A DNA stretch of 64,000 nucleotides from an uncultured Draconibacterium sp. GTDB taxonomy: Bacteria; Bacteroidota; Bacteroidia; Bacteroidales; Prolixibacteraceae. Shown in pieces: positions 54,301 to 62,455 of this stretch. Numbering within the stretch: the first letter of the stretch is position 1; each line of letters opens with the position of its first letter. The translations under genes were made by a program, and so were the position numbers. The DNA lies in contig CANLMQ010000027.1 of NCBI GenBank assembly GCA_947492175.1, positions 1 to 64,000 on the forward strand, given 5' to 3'. The notes below the pieces were generated by a model, which was not told the origin of the DNA, made no database searches, and saw only the letters and a program-made list of their open reading frames with translations.

Positions 54301-55489
54301 TGACGATGATATTATTCTTTAAAACGGGAGCAGGTAACCAGTTAAATATATTTACCCTTTTACACTCGTTTGGAAATTGTGAAAACACTTGGTTGTTTTG
54401 TTCCACTTCGTTTGTCCAACCTGGTGAATCTTTTTGTGGATGAACAATTGCACCAATAATGTCTTCCATCCCTTCAGTCCTTAACGCAACTTCATCTACA
54501 CGTGCTTTAATGGTATCATAATGAACTTTATCACCAACTTCTCCATGACTAACAAAAGATTTGTGTCCTGTACCAATAAACACAACAGGAAGTGCAGTCA
54601 TTCCACTTTTCGAACAGAACTCGGCAAAAGCATGTAATTTTTGAAGGTTAACCGATTTGTCATCCAGCGCATATCCAAATTCATCGTATATAATCGAAAT
54701 ACCTTTAAAAGTTTTTTTAAACTTTTCATTTTTAATAAGGTCTTCAATAATTATTTGAAGATTTCCTTTTTCCGGAGTGAAGTCATTTGTAGTTGCTTCT
54801 TTAAAACAACTTTTAAATATTGTAAGAGCTTCCTCGTTTAACTCTACTAATCCGTCTTTAAGTATGTTTATTGTCCAGTCCGGGAACTGATTCTCCAAAT
54901 GTTCATTAAAAGACTGATATAAGTGAGTTTTTTTCTCTAATTCATCCAGCTTTCGTCTGGCTTCATTGTAATGAGTATCAAATTCAGATAATAATCCCTC
55001 GTTATCTAAAGCTTCCGTAATGGCGCGTAATACACTCCCTTCAAAATCTAGGTTCCATCCAAAATCACATAAAGCAACCAAATATCTACCTTCTTTTCGT
55101 TTTGCTACCAGATTTGAAGCTGCCAATTGTTCCCCAGTAACATCTTTAAAAGTTTTACCTGGTGGTGTTTTTACACTTGCTTGTGATTCCTCATAGTTTT
55201 TAAAGAATGTAGCCATTTCAGGCAATTCACTTTGATGGGCAAAAAAATTTGCAAGCATCAAACATAAATGTGATTTACCAGTACCATAAGAACCTGACAA
55301 AAAATAAAAACGTTTGTCTTTTGGATTTACCGCATTTGAAATCTTCTCGAAAGCTAGACGATGAGCCGTAATCGGTTTATACCGTTCCATTCTATCTCTA
55401 CGTTCTTTCTCATCAAAATAAGCATCGTGAAGATTTACATACGAGGCATAACCCGAGCTAATACTTATTATATCTTTTATTTTAGTCAT
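51353..55489 (-). CDS. brxC: BrxC/PglY-type large ATPase
   Basis: 1378 residues. Walker A is SGSYGTGKSH (65-74), Walker B is IIYDEFGY (D269, E270), preceded by a sensor-like CDFGWNLDF. The architecture and size fit the BrxC/PglY ATPases of BREX. The middle part is helical, with long charged coils around 950-1200. Residues about 1245-1315 (LELEIDTADDKTFVYITEDGSDPS.., IKLVSVDKDGNIGHV) look like a chitobiase-type (CHB_HEX_C_1) beta-sandwich, unusual for this family as far as I know. 2 bases upstream of pglZ, 4 bases downstream of the BrxF-like gene. Confidence 0.88.
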   Translation of the reverse strand: MTKIKDIISISSGYASYVNLHDAYFDEKERRDRMERYKPITAHRLAFEKISNAVNPKDKRFYFLSGSYGTGKSHLCLMLANFFAHQSELPEMATFFKNYEESQASVKTPPGKTFKDVTGEQLAASNLVAKRKEGRYLVALCDFGWNLDFEGSVLRAITEALDNEGLLSEFDTHYNEARRKLDELEKKTHLYQSFNEHLENQFPDWTINILKDGLVELNEEALTIFKSCFKEATTNDFTPEKGNLQIIIEDLIKNEKFKKTFKGISIIYDEFGYALDDKSVNLQKLHAFAEFCSKSGMTALPVVFIGTGHKSFVSHGEVGDKVHYDTIKARVDEVALRTEGMEDIIGAIVHPQKDSPGWTNEVEQNNQVFSQFPNECKRVNIFNWLPAPVLKNNIIVNIFPMHPMATYGLLELAKSVGSDNRSVFKFFSPEFSDEDEVWEHADKYSYPWFAARTDIVGANGMLNFLTIDTVIDYFYEETGFETEDKSIPQRVKSVIADYTRTLRELNRYVKRTSGPLLFDDIDEWIKRILKVMLVHEIISNDEVQILNNLQNLQFSLNAITTQDRNAVESRVNLLAQAGIIYKNSDGDYYEFRRSDAIDVRKLVEDYKSDPNNKPQNVIEDFRTNAWNTNVSPFFDAKDYNIDFKEDKRLKTEICSIAELEKIVTSGTGTNNISEYYEELRTNTAFGKDYYEGTAVIVYCETDQHIDRAKQLAKEIKGNRFYLGIPKKPIDVTQEILEYNAIRSIEGSDDYKNKFTSFEKGEFATLDGNSNKRLEKLAERYSSNSEIIWFEEQGVHVTVQTNKQHDIANHCCSKIYKDKRNKVPHTDFNLAHQSIKGGKLESILGEACSLLSDLSKQISIDHSWAQNRGGIAYIKKLFIDKPILEKIGSNGDVHSYELKKDTSGFAQFYPGLKYLLDKLNNAEKDKPIRYQDLVKPLFEEYGFGEIAISLFILLAKQYFGDSLVFKKEEHSITDLQINNNQEYFDLIRGIYKNAVLKIQDISEEDKSYFTELFKLYNHPSNVEAGRKYFLEEAFNAVKTWWNAKENIAKIEDFYKDELKPHVKSFNKMDTLGSFAFVKAELLSLYNIEKDEKITAAKLDKITQGLVKFKDAVDNLLAEKKSSILKRVNTVFNAKGTTSEHLKDALKEWSQTLDSYQKDKYSPFHNEDSKALILALNSISDIDKFLFERLSTSLNYGSINDWSLDREDSLIERIENAKNRIDNNKIKVKPPIVKSNGKQVESNAKLEYDDSLELEIDTADDKTFVYITEDGSDPSLETSDRKKISAKEIVKIQGNKTIKLVSVDKDGNIGHVEQVSVFDKNKKVKISGKKDLHGDIVVNFILPKNKKELKSSLKSYFEKVFEEGIVDKKQLEDIIKEILS

Positions 55490-55493
55490 GGTG

Positions 55494-55967
55494 TTAGATT
55501 ATTGCACTAAATTCGGTTAATTCTTTAATTCGGCTATTCCCTTTTGTGTCTGTTATCGAAGTATTCGATAAAATATAATCGGGTGGTAAATTGAATATTA
55601 AGGTTGCCTGATTCCCTTTGTAAAAACTATTCCATTGTTTTTCAATCATTGTCAGGAATTTCTTTTTTTCACTATCGTTCCAAGTATCCCACAAAAATGA
55701 AATTTGATCGATAAAAACTATCTTTTCTCTGGCAGTTTGTTTTTTTAATAATTCTGCCAATTTAGTTGTATTAAATACATCTAAGCCATTGTATAATTCC
55801 GGATTATCCGAGAAAAGATTCATAAGGTCGATGTATTTTGCGCCCAATTTTGTTGAAGCTTCTTTCATAAATGAGCTAACCTGGTATTCATCAGAAGAAA
55901 AAATAATAGACGCTCTGTACTTTTCGCTTTTTAAATCGTTTATGTAATCTTTAATTGATAAACGCAT
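55494..55967 (-). CDS. BrxF-like small BREX protein without a Walker A motif
   Basis: 157 residues of alternating strand and helix: ASIIFSSDEYQVSSFMKEA, FNTTKLAELLKKQT, KIVFIDQISFLWDTW (Walker B-like, residues 83-95), ATLIFNLPPDYIL. In size and position it resembles the BrxF P-loop protein of type 3 BREX. Where a GxxxxGK[ST] loop should be (21-33) there is none, so if it descends from a P-loop ATPase it has lost nucleotide binding. Between the DUF4007-like gene (1 base) and brxC (4 bases). Confidence 0.65.
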   Translation of the reverse strand: MRLSIKDYINDLKSEKYRASIIFSSDEYQVSSFMKEASTKLGAKYIDLMNLFSDNPELYNGLDVFNTTKLAELLKKQTAREKIVFIDQISFLWDTWNDSEKKKFLTMIEKQWNSFYKGNQATLIFNLPPDYILSNTSITDTKGNSRIKELTEFSAII

Positions 55968-55968
55968 C

Positions 55969-56796
55969 TCAACTGTATATTTGGGTTAGAACTTTCTGTT
56001 TATTTAATCCTTGGGTTAACCGAAGTTGATATAAATCTCCAAAGGTTTCGAGATTAACCAATCTTGTACTGCTTAATTTTTCAAATAAAATAGAAACTAA
56101 ACTACTGTCAATATTTAATACTTTGCCCGGACTGTTTTCATCTTCAGTAATCGTTTTAATCCCGATTGCTGTTGATGGATCGTTTGTTAATTCAAGAAAG
56201 TGGAGTATCATGTACAAAAAACTCAATGGCGTCACTTCGTTGGGTATCTGCGTTTTATATACTCCTGTTTTTATTTTACTTAAATAATTCAGTTTTAAAA
56301 AGTGTGTTTCAGCATAAATGTACAAAACAGCTTGGATTTCTTTAGGAACTTTTCTTTTTAACGATATTTCCGAATATGTTTGAGACAAGTCTTGAAAATA
56401 GGGGAGACAAACCTGGGTGTCGATATTTCTATGGTTTTGGAAAATTTGATTCACCAAACGGTGCCAGATAACCCACTTTGGATTGCAGCTCGCATTGTAA
56501 TGCATAATCCAAAGCGTTTCTTCCTTCTCGAAAAACAAATCATTATTGGCAACCGATGAACCAAACTCAGTAGGCACAAAAGTGGATGGTTTTATTAAAT
56601 CCAACGCAACCATAATAGAACTTAACGACTCATATTGTCTAACCGACATTCCAATGCTTTCTACTATCTCCTGTCGGGGAATAATATTCCTACCTTTTTG
56701 TTCCTTCAGATAACTTAAAATCCTGGAGAATTCTTCAAAATGAAGGCGATAACCGTTTGTTAGTTCCAATTTCATTTTAAATTCTTGAATATTCAT
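55969..56796 (-). CDS. DUF4007-like protein of the BREX-like operon
   Basis: 275 residues. The pattern GYRLHFEEFSRILSYLKE, IVESIGMSVRQYESLSSIMVALDLIKP, TEFGSSVANNDLFFEKEETLWIMHYNASCNPKWVIWHRLVNQIF recalls DUF4007: an N-terminal winged-helix-like part followed by the D-x-(F/Y)-hE-x-x-x-TLW-hH box (86-100). DUF4007 proteins occur in phosphorothioation and BREX-type islands and are thought to act as DNA-binding or regulatory partners. It overlaps pglX by 20 bases if started at 56796; the ATG at 56775 would avoid the overlap. Confidence 0.65.
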   Translation of the reverse strand: MNIQEFKMKLELTNGYRLHFEEFSRILSYLKEQKGRNIIPRQEIVESIGMSVRQYESLSSIMVALDLIKPSTFVPTEFGSSVANNDLFFEKEETLWIMHYNASCNPKWVIWHRLVNQIFQNHRNIDTQVCLPYFQDLSQTYSEISLKRKVPKEIQAVLYIYAETHFLKLNYLSKIKTGVYKTQIPNEVTPLSFLYMILHFLELTNDPSTAIGIKTITEDENSPGKVLNIDSSLVSILFEKLSSTRLVNLETFGDLYQLRLTQGLNKQKVLTQIYS

Positions 56797-59700
56797 TCTC
56801 AGTTAAATTCATGCCGTTTTTTTCAATTATCTTAATATGCTCAAATGAGATATTATATATTTTATAAACTAAATAATCTAATTCTATTTCTTGTTTTTTT
56901 GCAGTAATTTTATTTTTTCTTAATTCAATTATATTAGTTACAGCAGAAACTAACCGGTCAAATCTTTCAGAATCGACTTTTATAGGAATTTTTCTTAATT
57001 GTTCTGGTTTTATATTTACATCAGTATAATAATAATTAAACCAGTAATTAATTAACTTTGAATTTAATAAACCTAGTAAATACAGTAGATTCAGATTTTG
57101 TCCCTCCCTTAATAAAATGTTAGACATCCCAGTACCATTGATGTACTTCTCTCCATCATATGCTACAATTAATCTATCTTTCAATTTAGGATTTCTTATC
57201 CGTTGTACTAATAATTTTTGATTTTCAAAAATATAAGAAGGTCTTGGTCTATGCAACCAATCACCATATTGTAAATATTCCCCATGCCAATTAACAATGT
57301 ATTTCTCTATATCACGACCAAATAAAAGTTTACGGTGAAATTGTGTTTCTTTATAATTTGAAGAATAAATTCTAGGCTGATCTTTTGAGCCATAAGCTAT
57401 TAATCCTTGCCAAACTTCACAATAATCATTGAGGACTGATTTGGTTTGGTTTATTAAATTGATTATGGGATCAGAATTTTTAAATATCAATGAGAAATTG
57501 GAAGAATTTGGATCTAAAGTTATTATTTCTTCAGTTAGTAAATCTTTTTTTACAATTGTTAAGCCAGGTATATTCACATTAAAGGAACTTATCGTAAAAA
57601 TATTTGTATCAACATTAGCTGATGAAAAAACGTTAGTCAATGTTTCTGTTAACCTGACAATACTATATTTAGCAATAATTATTTCTCTTAATTTTTCAAA
57701 ATTATTTAATAGCACCCAAGTATTCGGGACAATAAATGATAATAATGCATTATTATTCTTTATTAAATGCAGTCCTTTTTCAATGAAATATTTAAAAATT
57801 TCGTGTTTCCCCTTAGCACTTATAAATGTTTTTGTAAAATAATTTCGTTGACGTTTAAATAATTCCCCATAAGGTGGATTACCAATTACACAATCAAATC
57901 CCTTTTTAACTAAAAATATTTCAGGAAACTCTAATTCCCAATGAAAATACTTTTCGTAATAGTCAATTCTAGGTTGTAATTTGTTGCTTATTATGCTGTC
58001 ATAATCTTCTTCACTAATGTCATTTCCAAAGTGAATGCTTGTATTTAAATTGCATAAGTCTTTATAAGGTTTTAATAAATTGTCAATCTCATCTAAATAT
58101 TCTTTTTTCGTTTCAATGTTGCTTTTCGAATCTGAATTCTCATTTCGAATTTGTGAGTAATCATTAATAACCTGCTGAACGATGGATTTGAAATCCGGAT
58201 CCTGGGTAAACAGGTCTTTTTGAGCCTTTCCTTTTTTTGATAAGGGGTGTTTCCCAAGTCTCGATAATTTTACGCCAATCAAAGAGTTTCCAATCTTTAA
58301 ATGGTGATTCAAAAATGACAAAGGTTTGTCTTTAGCCATGGTAAGAATCCACAAACTTAACTTAGCCAATTCAGTTGCAAGAATATTTAAGTCAACCCCA
58401 TAAATGCAATTTTCAACTACCTTTCGGCTCCAGTATTTTGTATTTGTTTCAATTTCGGATTCAATTGCATAACCATTTAAAAAGCTTGTAATAAAATTGG
58501 CTATATGGCTGGTGGCATTTACCAAAAAATGACCGCTACCCATTGCCGGGTCAAGTACACTTAAAGACAGCATTTCATTCTCAACAAATTCAACTAACTG
58601 GGTTTTAATTAGCAATGTAATTTGTTGTTTTTCTTTATCATTAATTGCTACTTCTAAATCCTGAATTAGTGGTTCTATCTGCTTGTCGAATTTTTCTTTT
58701 AATTCATTTAGCTTTTCATCAACTGTATTGGTTACTATATATTCAACAATATATTCCGGTGTATAGTAAGAACCAGTAGCTTTTCGCAATCCTTTGTCGT
58801 TTCCAAAATACACTTGTCCTTTAGCAATGTATTGTCCTTCCTTAATTTTTCCGCCATCTGATTCAGGAATAAATTGAATTTCTTTTTTGGTCACTTTAAC
58901 CTCAATGTCTTCTTCTGCAACAAAAAGTTTGTGTTCCAGTAATCCTTCATAAAGTGTCCCAAGGTGGCGAACATTCATATCACGATAACTGATTGGTTTT
59001 ATCGTTCCATCCTTTTCTTCGTAATGCGACATATTGTAAATAACACCCGAAAGAAGCGTGTCACTTATGGTTGTATTTTCAATAAATCGAGTATAGTTAT
59101 TTTCGTCCCTGTTAAATAAACCACCATTGTAAACTCTGTCAATTTCACCAAAAAGTACACGTAGCTGTACCCATAACTCTTTGCTTGATGGATTTGCATT
59201 TCCGTTAGTTTGATATTGTTTGGCTTTGTTTACTAATTCATCAAATAAATCAGAATCTTCTTCAGCCATTAAATCTCTGGCACGGGCATAAAAAAGGAAA
59301 AGCAAGCGAAACATATAAAGCAGAGCCCCACCATAGATTTCGTCACGAAGGTTTTCATCTGAAAAGTCATCGGTTCCTTCATTCGCTAGATACTGTACAT
59401 ACCCATAACATATATTTGAAAGAATATCCTGTCCACCTTCTTCTTTTTGCTTCAGAGCATTCTTTAGTTCATCTTCGATGTATGCTATTTTGTCTTGAGA
59501 TTCCTTTTTGAAAAAATCGAATTTTGAATTTCCTTCCTTATCCTTTTCAAAGTTTTCTGCTTTTAAAAAGAAAAAGATTAATTGAAAGGCATGTTTATCT
59601 TGATGAGATAATATTGATTCAAGGTCTATCTCCAGGTAGTTTTCATAAGGAGTAGGTTCATCGATATGGTAAATTCTCCATTGGTTGCCATTAGTTAGTA

Positions 59701-60070
59701 TCCCCCATTTCAAATTGTATTTCTTCAATGCAGAAATAATCTGATAGGCATAATTGGATCCCATCGAAGAATTATCAAGATTCTTGTTTGGTAGGAGACT
59801 GTAGCAAAGAGTAAGAGGTGTATCATCCTCGCCAAATTGTTTCAACAGTGCTAAATTTTCATCAATTGGATCAACTTTGAATTTTAGGGTTCGAAGTAAT
59901 TCATGTACAAATGTCTCGTTCCAAACATTTATTTTATTTCTGTCAGCGTAAAGAGCTGTTTCAGAAATTGTTTCCAATGTGGAAATTAATGATCTGTCTT
60001 CAGCAAGGTTCGTTATTTCTTCTAAATAAATTTCAGAAAAGAGGTATTGGTTTTTATAGTATTTTGGCAT
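56777..60070 (-). CDS. pglX: PglX-type N6-adenine DNA methyltransferase
   Basis: 1097 residues. Methyltransferase motifs: X GSYYTPEYIVEYIV (433-446), I LDPAMGSGHFLV (506-517), IV NPPYGE (731-736). The C-terminal part (LIAYGSKDQPRIYSSNY.. LLFGRDIEKYIVNWHGEYLQYG) looks like a TaqI_C-type target-recognition domain. The N-terminal 150 residues align with the nuclease part of type IIG enzymes (KWGILTNGNQWRIYHI), but where the E-x-K triad member should sit there is TLCYSLL, so cleavage is not expected. It should mark self DNA for the BREX system. First gene of the minus-strand operon. Confidence 0.9.
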   Translation of the reverse strand: MPKYYKNQYLFSEIYLEEITNLAEDRSLISTLETISETALYADRNKINVWNETFVHELLRTLKFKVDPIDENLALLKQFGEDDTPLTLCYSLLPNKNLDNSSMGSNYAYQIISALKKYNLKWGILTNGNQWRIYHIDEPTPYENYLEIDLESILSHQDKHAFQLIFFFLKAENFEKDKEGNSKFDFFKKESQDKIAYIEDELKNALKQKEEGGQDILSNICYGYVQYLANEGTDDFSDENLRDEIYGGALLYMFRLLFLFYARARDLMAEEDSDLFDELVNKAKQYQTNGNANPSSKELWVQLRVLFGEIDRVYNGGLFNRDENNYTRFIENTTISDTLLSGVIYNMSHYEEKDGTIKPISYRDMNVRHLGTLYEGLLEHKLFVAEEDIEVKVTKKEIQFIPESDGGKIKEGQYIAKGQVYFGNDKGLRKATGSYYTPEYIVEYIVTNTVDEKLNELKEKFDKQIEPLIQDLEVAINDKEKQQITLLIKTQLVEFVENEMLSLSVLDPAMGSGHFLVNATSHIANFITSFLNGYAIESEIETNTKYWSRKVVENCIYGVDLNILATELAKLSLWILTMAKDKPLSFLNHHLKIGNSLIGVKLSRLGKHPLSKKGKAQKDLFTQDPDFKSIVQQVINDYSQIRNENSDSKSNIETKKEYLDEIDNLLKPYKDLCNLNTSIHFGNDISEEDYDSIISNKLQPRIDYYEKYFHWELEFPEIFLVKKGFDCVIGNPPYGELFKRQRNYFTKTFISAKGKHEIFKYFIEKGLHLIKNNNALLSFIVPNTWVLLNNFEKLREIIIAKYSIVRLTETLTNVFSSANVDTNIFTISSFNVNIPGLTIVKKDLLTEEIITLDPNSSNFSLIFKNSDPIINLINQTKSVLNDYCEVWQGLIAYGSKDQPRIYSSNYKETQFHRKLLFGRDIEKYIVNWHGEYLQYGDWLHRPRPSYIFENQKLLVQRIRNPKLKDRLIVAYDGEKYINGTGMSNILLREGQNLNLLYLLGLLNSKLINYWFNYYYTDVNIKPEQLRKIPIKVDSERFDRLVSAVTNIIELRKNKITAKKQEIELDYLVYKIYNISFEHIKIIEKNGMNLTENEYSRI

Positions 60071-60090
60071 ATTGTATTAGAAATAATGGT

Positions 60091-60104
60091 CAAAAATATG
60101 TTTG
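60091..60104. promoter_or_regulatory. Overlapping divergent -7 boxes between pglX and the nuclease genes
   Basis: The minus strand of 60091-60098 is TATTTTTG and the plus strand of 60097-60104 is TATGTTTG, both fitting TAnnTTTG. They overlap by two bases, so transcription in the two directions could be mutually exclusive. The minus box would start pglX mRNA about 14 bases before the ATG. No clear -33 boxes. Confidence 0.4.
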
Positions 60105-60226
60105 GCTTTAAAGTTATTTAAATTTTGCAGAACGTTAATTTTTAATATTACATAATATTCAACTGTTTAGTGTTTATTTCTCTTAGTAAATTATTAAATT
60201 GTACGTTATTCCAAAAAAACTAACCA

Positions 60227-60880
60227 ATGAATACGCTAATTGATAACCTTAGAAGATTTAATCGTAAGGAAAGGTTTTATTTGGTAGGAAGTGCGTTAGG
60301 TAATCCGAATTTTGAGTTGTCCGACACTTTTATAGTTACACTTCAAAACACGGTTAAAAACTTGAAGCAAGAAATACCTTCAAATGCCTACGTTGCCATG
60401 GATTATCACCTTGATTGGATTTACGCTTCATTATATCTTAGTACAAATACGATAGAAAATGTTTACGAGCGAGATCTCAACTTAATTACAGCAAATCAAG
60501 AAGACGTTGATCTGTTGGTGGCTTTTCCCGATTTCAAGGACTCAAACAAAACACATTTGGTTTTATGTGAATGTAAAGCAGAATCAAGTTGGACGAATAA
60601 GCAAGTTTTATCAAAAGCCGAAAGACTTAGAAATCTTTTTGGAGAACGCGGTGATTTATTTTCCAGTATTGCGATTCCTCATTTTGTTTTAATCTCACCA
60701 CGTAAACCTGGTAGATTGGACTTAACCAAAGTTCCTCGTTTTATGAAACCTAATGGAGATATTCCTTGGATGAATTTGGAAATTCCTAACGACCTTCAGA
60801 AAGTCACTAGATGTGATCAATTTGGGAATAATAGTAATGTTGGGTTATATTGGAAAGTTGAACGCACTTCAAAAAAATGA
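60227..60880 (+). CDS. PD-(D/E)XK nuclease-like protein next to the BREX operon
   Basis: 217 residues. QEDVDLLVAFPDFKDSNKTHLVLCECKAESSW has D95 and E115-x-K117, the catalytic core of the restriction-like endonuclease fold, followed by a helix with S/K-rich residues (NKQVLSKAERLRNLFG). No further family recognised. It is divergent from pglX and overlaps the next gene by 4 bases (ATGA), so the two nuclease genes are co-translated. It could be a DNA-cutting effector paired with the methylation system; this is inference. Confidence 0.7.
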   Translation: MNTLIDNLRRFNRKERFYLVGSALGNPNFELSDTFIVTLQNTVKNLKQEIPSNAYVAMDYHLDWIYASLYLSTNTIENVYERDLNLITANQEDVDLLVAFPDFKDSNKTHLVLCECKAESSWTNKQVLSKAERLRNLFGERGDLFSSIAIPHFVLISPRKPGRLDLTKVPRFMKPNGDIPWMNLEIPNDLQKVTRCDQFGNNSNVGLYWKVERTSKK

Positions 60881-62361
60881 ACCAAACAAAAACACATACT
60901 TTATCCAAATCAGCATTTATTCGTGGATTGCAATGCCATAAATCCTTATATCTAAAAAAACATCATCCTGAACTGGAAGATAAAGTGTCCGAATCACAAC
61001 AGGCAATATTCGATAAGGGAACAAATGTTGGTGTATTGGCTCAACAACTTTTCCCCGGTGGTGTCGATCTAGGAGAATTTATTCCTTCGGATTTTGGTAG
61101 AGTTCTTTCCGAAACCTCGAAATTAATTGGTGAGGGACAAACTGTAATTTATGAAGCGGGATTCAAAAGCAACTATCTTATCTGTTTTATTGACATTTTG
61201 GTGAAAAGAGATGGGAAATGGTATGCATACGAAGTTAAAGGTTCAACTTCTGTTAGTGATGTTTATCTATGGGATACTGCATTTCAATACCATGTAATAA
61301 CTTCAACGGGAATAGAATTGGAAGACATTTCTGTAATACATTTAAACAACCTATATGTGCGAAGGGGAGAACTTAATGTCAATGAATTATTTACAACAGT
61401 AAGTGTACTTAAAGATATTATTCCGTTACAGTCCCATGTGAAAAGTAACGTAAATCAGATTCAAAAAATCTTAAATTCAGGCTCCATTCCTAATATTGAC
61501 ATAGGAACACATTGCAATGATCCATATGGTTGTAGTTTTACTGGCTTTTGTTGGAAAGGGATACCTGATTATAGCGTTTTTAATATTTCCAGATTAAAGG
61601 CAGACAAAAAATTTAATCTCTACAATCAAGGAATACTTGAGATAAATGATGTGCCAGAAGAATATCCTTTAAGTGAAAATCAACAACTTCAGGTACTCTC
61701 CGAAAAAACAGGAAACAGTAAAATTGATAAGGTTCAAATCCGAAAATTTGTTGAACAATTTAATTATCCTTTATACTTTTTAGACTTTGAAACCTTTCAG
61801 TCCCCAGTACCCAAATTTGATGAATCTCGCCCGTATCAGCAAATAACTTTTCAATATTCACTGCACATTGCAGATACATTAGATGGAGATTTAATTCATA
61901 AAGGTTTTTTGGCTGAAACAGAGGGAGATCCAAGAATTGCATTAATTAAAAGACTGATTGAGGATTTGGAATACACAGGTGATATTGTTGTTTTCAATAA
62001 AAGTTTCGAAATAACCAGATTGAAAGAAATTGCCAGAGACTTTCCTGAATACAAAGACAAAATAGAATTAATAATTGAACGTGTTGTAGATTTAATGGTT
62101 CCTTTTTCACGCAAATGGTATTACACTCCTGACATGAAAGGTTCATATTCTATCAAATTAGTTCTTCCAGCACTTGTGCCGGGATTTGGATATGAAAACT
62201 TGAACATTAATAAAGGTGATTTGGCAAGTCTGGCTTTTGAAAGATTATATTCCGAAACTGATGAATCAATTATATCAAAAACTCGACAGGATTTACTTGA
62301 ATACTGCAAATTGGATTCATTAGCCATGGTCGAGATTTTGAAGGTATTGCAGAAAATATAA
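60877..62361 (+). CDS. DUF2779 nuclease: Cas4-like plus DEDD exonuclease
   Basis: 494 residues. The N-terminal RecB/Cas4-like part has LSKSAFIRGLQCHKSLYLKKH (C20), YEAGFKSNYLICFIDILVKRDGKWYAYEVKGS (D106, E119-x-K121), and HCNDPYGCSFTGFCW (C213, C219, C225); the four cysteines match the Fe-S cluster of Cas4/AddB nucleases. The C-terminal DUF2779 domain has YFLDFETF (D303, E305), VFNKSFEITRL and YCKLDSLAMV (Y-x3-D), the DEDD exonuclease pattern. It should degrade DNA ends. Translation is coupled to the preceding nuclease gene. Confidence 0.85.
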   Translation: MNQTKTHTLSKSAFIRGLQCHKSLYLKKHHPELEDKVSESQQAIFDKGTNVGVLAQQLFPGGVDLGEFIPSDFGRVLSETSKLIGEGQTVIYEAGFKSNYLICFIDILVKRDGKWYAYEVKGSTSVSDVYLWDTAFQYHVITSTGIELEDISVIHLNNLYVRRGELNVNELFTTVSVLKDIIPLQSHVKSNVNQIQKILNSGSIPNIDIGTHCNDPYGCSFTGFCWKGIPDYSVFNISRLKADKKFNLYNQGILEINDVPEEYPLSENQQLQVLSEKTGNSKIDKVQIRKFVEQFNYPLYFLDFETFQSPVPKFDESRPYQQITFQYSLHIADTLDGDLIHKGFLAETEGDPRIALIKRLIEDLEYTGDIVVFNKSFEITRLKEIARDFPEYKDKIELIIERVVDLMVPFSRKWYYTPDMKGSYSIKLVLPALVPGFGYENLNINKGDLASLAFERLYSETDESIISKTRQDLLEYCKLDSLAMVEILKVLQKI

Positions 62362-62455
62362 AGTTTATAGATTTATAGAAGAAAGGTGGGAAGTACCGCG
62401 GATCTAATATTCTTCTCGACTTAAAACATACATAAATAAAGGTTTTTAACTTTTT

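Noticed and set aside
60877..62361. A CRISPR Cas4 gene
   Set aside because: The Cas4-like domain is fused to a DEDD exonuclease (DUF2779) and no other cas genes or array are present.
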